A stretch of DNA of 64,000 bases, taken from the NCBI GenBank assembly GCA_021155905.1, contig JAJNBG010000001.1:1-64000 (forward strand). Direction: 5' to 3'. The stretch is from Bacteroidota bacterium. GTDB lineage: Bacteria; Bacteroidota; Bacteroidia; B-17B0; Aurantibacillaceae. Under the pieces are notes generated by a model, which saw only the letters and a program-made list of their open reading frames with translations, was not told the origin of the DNA and ran no database searches. Numbering within the stretch: position 1 is the stretch's first letter; each line of letters begins with the position of its first letter. This document shows, in pieces, positions 62,102 through 64,000 of this stretch. Made by a program: the position numbers and the translations under genes.

Positions 62102-62929
62102 ATGCTATCACTCTTTATAAACTGGAACCCAAGTCCTGAAATTTTTACGATCCCGGGTATTGATTGGCCCGTGCGTTGGTATGGATTATCCTGGGCACTT
62201 GCTTTTATCGGTTGTCATTTTTTTATGAACCGTATTTTTAAAGCGGAAGGGCGCACAGAAAAGCAACTGGACACTTTGACTTTATACATCGTAGTAGCGA
62301 CTGTTTTAGGTGCGCGCATTGGCCATTGTTTGTTTTATGATTTCCCATATTATTCAACTCATCCTTTGGATATTTTAAAAGTGTACGAAGGCGGACTCGC
62401 CAGCCATGGTGGCGGGATCGGTATCCTCATTGGTATGTGGCTATATTGCCGCAAAATGAAAGAAAGCTGGTTATGGCTTTTTGACCGTTTAATTGTTGTT
62501 GTACCATTTGCTTCATTTATGATTCGTTTCGGAAATTTAATGAATTCAGAAATTGTTGGCCGGCCAACAGATGTTCCCTGGGCATTTATTTTCCACCAGA
62601 TAGATGAACTACCGAGACATCCTACTCAATTATACGAGGCTATCTTTTATGTATTCCTTTTTCTTCTATTTTACTGGCTCTGGAAAAACAAACGCAGTGA
62701 TTTCGGCAAAGGGTTCATGTTCGGACTATTTTGTGTGTTGATGTTTAGTTTCCGTTTTTTAATGGAGTTCCTGAAAGAAAATCAGGAGTCTTTCGAAAAC
62801 GCCTTACCGATCAATATGGGCCAGATTTTAAGTATACCTTTTATATTGGCAGGCGCCTACATGATATACCGTTCCAAAAACGAAACCACTCACATCACTC
62901 CAGCCAACACTGTTCAAAACACTAACTAA
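62102..62929 (+). CDS. lgt: Prolipoprotein diacylglyceryl transferase
   Basis: 275 aa inner-membrane enzyme that adds diacylglycerol to the lipobox cysteine of prelipoproteins. Seven helices; family motifs ARIGHCLFYDFPYY, GGLASHGGGIGILIG, the signature RFGNLMNSEIVGRPTD and RHPTQLYEAIFY. The catalytic His of SHGGGIG is present. It serves the many lipoproteins encoded in this window. 2 bp before the DUF1569 gene. Confidence 0.94.
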   Translation: MLSLFINWNPSPEIFTIPGIDWPVRWYGLSWALAFIGCHFFMNRIFKAEGRTEKQLDTLTLYIVVATVLGARIGHCLFYDFPYYSTHPLDILKVYEGGLASHGGGIGILIGMWLYCRKMKESWLWLFDRLIVVVPFASFMIRFGNLMNSEIVGRPTDVPWAFIFHQIDELPRHPTQLYEAIFYVFLFLLFYWLWKNKRSDFGKGFMFGLFCVLMFSFRFLMEFLKENQESFENALPINMGQILSIPFILAGAYMIYRSKNETTHITPANTVQNTN

Positions 62930-62931
62930 TT

Positions 62932-63390
62932 ATGCCTTTACCAAGTGTATTCGATTCTAAAACAACAGAAGAAACATTCCATCGTTTAGAGAAATTAAAT
63001 TATATGTCAAAACCTTTGTGGGGTAAAATGAGCGCGGCGCAAATGCTGGCACATTTAAATGTGACCTATGATTTGGCTTATGGCAAAATTCAATCTAATC
63101 CAAGCTTCTTTACCAAACTTATGCTAAAGTTGTTTGTAAAAGGTATTGTTACCAACGAGAAGCCTTATACAAAAAACTCCCGCACCGGTCCTGATTTTAT
63201 TATCACTGACGACAGGGATTTTGAAAAAGAAAAATCTTTATTTATTGATTACGTGAAGAAAACCGAATCTCTGGGTGTTCAACATTTTGAAGGGAAAGAA
63301 AGTTCTTCCTTTGGCGTGATGACGTCCAAAGAATGGAGTACTCAGTTTTACAAACACATCGATCACCATTTCAGACAATTTGGAGTGTAA
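62932..63390 (+). CDS. DUF1569/DinB-like protein
   Basis: 152 aa with the DUF1569 pattern: PLWGKMSAAQMLAHLNVTYDLA, a central GPDFIITDDRDFEKEKSLF, and the C-terminal HFEGKESSSFGVMTSKEWSTQFYKHIDHHFRQFGV. The conserved His residues at the start, and HxxHH-like spacing at the end, suggest the DinB/YfiT four-helix metal-binding fold. Biochemical role unknown. Probably co-transcribed with lgt. Confidence 0.82.
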   Translation: MPLPSVFDSKTTEETFHRLEKLNYMSKPLWGKMSAAQMLAHLNVTYDLAYGKIQSNPSFFTKLMLKLFVKGIVTNEKPYTKNSRTGPDFIITDDRDFEKEKSLFIDYVKKTESLGVQHFEGKESSSFGVMTSKEWSTQFYKHIDHHFRQFGV

Positions 63391-63395
63391 GCTGA

Positions 63396-64000
63396 TTACT
63401 TTAATGTAATTTCTGTTCTTCGATTAAACTGTTTCTTACTCTGCGGCAAACTTTGTATCGGCCGGGAACTGCCATGCCACTCTATAATAACATCTTCGCT
63501 CTTAATTTTGCTGGAGGCGATAATCAAATATTTTTTCAGACTTTCGGCGCGTTGCTTTGATAACATGACGTTTTTTGCCTCATCGCCGGATCTGTCTGCA
63601 TGTCCAAGAATGGTAATTTTCTGATGAGCATTTGTTTCAAACTGTTTGATCAGTTCTTCCAGAGCCACGATAGTTTCAAAGCTTAATTCTACCTGATAAG
63701 GTTTATAAAATATTGCAGCGCAATTGCAGGTTTTTATGTACTCCTGGTAAAATGCTTCAGAATCTTTAAGATTGTTATACTGACGATCGGTAAGCTTGTT
63801 TGAACGATTTACAACGTCTTTTTCAGAATCGATGGTCAGGCTTGGAGTAGAGCTTTGGGACGTTTTGCTGTTTGTCGCATAACACTTCAGATCATTGATA
63901 ATAGTTAAAAGCTTAATAATTGAATCGTTTTGGCGCGCCATTTCAAATTTCAACTCGTCAATTTGTTTCTGGTAACTGTTTGTTCCATTACCGATATTAT
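63396..64000 (-). CDS. OmpA-family protein, 5' part beyond the right edge
   Basis: The frame is open from 63396 to the window end, so the gene starts outside; the TTG at 63953 is only an internal codon. The visible 201 residues begin as a coiled coil (GTNSYQKQIDELKFEMARQN), then a linker, then a C-terminal OmpA domain with ITILGHADRSGDEAKNVMLSKQRAESLKKYLI and the closing NRRTEITLK. OmpA domains bind peptidoglycan. The N-terminal domain cannot be seen. Convergent with the DUF1569 gene (5 bp). Confidence 0.85.
   Translation of the reverse strand, partial: NIGNGTNSYQKQIDELKFEMARQNDSIIKLLTIINDLKCYATNSKTSQSSTPSLTIDSEKDVVNRSNKLTDRQYNNLKDSEAFYQEYIKTCNCAAIFYKPYQVELSFETIVALEELIKQFETNAHQKITILGHADRSGDEAKNVMLSKQRAESLKKYLIIASSKIKSEDVIIEWHGSSRPIQSLPQSKKQFNRRTEITLK

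Noticed and set aside
1-64000. CRISPR arrays, prophage or transposase genes
   Set aside because: No regularly spaced repeats, phage structural genes or transposase motifs were seen anywhere in the window.

Overview
This window is chromosomal DNA from a member of the Bacteroidota. The evidence is type IX secretion (T9SS) C-terminal sorting domains on several large exported proteins, lipoproteins with Bacteroidota-style lipoboxes, promoters with the TAnnTTTG -7 box, proteins of the two-component-propeller and CHASE8/YfiR kinds, and an AT-rich, densely packed genome with few Shine-Dalgarno sequences. The mix of central metabolism (sucAB, pgk, pyk, acs, kbl) and exported proteins suggests an aerobic heterotroph. 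I cannot name a genus. There is no phage, insertion sequence with a transposase, or CRISPR array.

Layout: 0-0.5 kb holds a tRNA-Leu(UAG) cut by the left edge and a decayed copy of its 5' half. At 0.5-10.3 kb lie kbl, a 264-bp nested palindromic element, a Smr-domain gene, comEC, a very large propeller/SpoIIE sensor phosphatase and an Omp85-type outer-membrane protein. At 10.4-12.3 kb is a lemA-TPM-TPM operon. The accessory stretch 12.3-23.1 kb is almost entirely secreted proteins and lipoproteins. Three of them share a 56-bp promoter block with a 19-bp identical core. An acyl-CoA dehydrogenase interrupts this stretch.

At 23.1-29.8 kb (minus strand) is a five-gene sensory operon: TonB-dependent receptor, two tandem lipoproteins that are only the substrate-binding domain of 5'-nucleotidases, a YfiR-like periplasmic protein, and a CHASE8 hybrid histidine kinase. 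Together they look like an outer-membrane-to-cytoplasm signalling chain. At 30-33 kb are a lipoprotein and acs. At 33.1-37.9 kb is a heme/tetrapyrrole cluster: hemA, a tiny lipoprotein, a hemC-hemD fusion, a polytopic membrane protein and hemB. At 38.6-41.8 kb are a KdsC-like HAD phosphatase, a transaldolase-CBS fusion and pgk.

At 41.8-49.9 kb are small exported proteins, the 2-oxoglutarate dehydrogenase genes sucA-sucB and a TPR/SpoIIE phosphatase. At 49.9-54.9 kb are an OmpA-like protein, a heme-binding protein, an endonuclease/phosphatase-family protein, a tandem pair of small SpoIIAA-like proteins and an aminopeptidase P. At 55-59.3 kb are two ECF sigma factor units: one with a membrane protein that fuses an anti-sigma-like N-terminus to a trypsin-like protease, one with a membrane TPR protein. 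A barrel-less TonB plug protein lies divergent to the second unit. The right end carries an S4-domain protein, pyk, trmB, lgt, a DUF1569 protein and an OmpA-family gene cut by the window edge.

The most notable candidates for undescribed biology are the receptor/nucleotidase-C/YfiR/kinase operon, the shared promoter block, the sigma/protease-anti-sigma pair and the transaldolase-CBS fusion.
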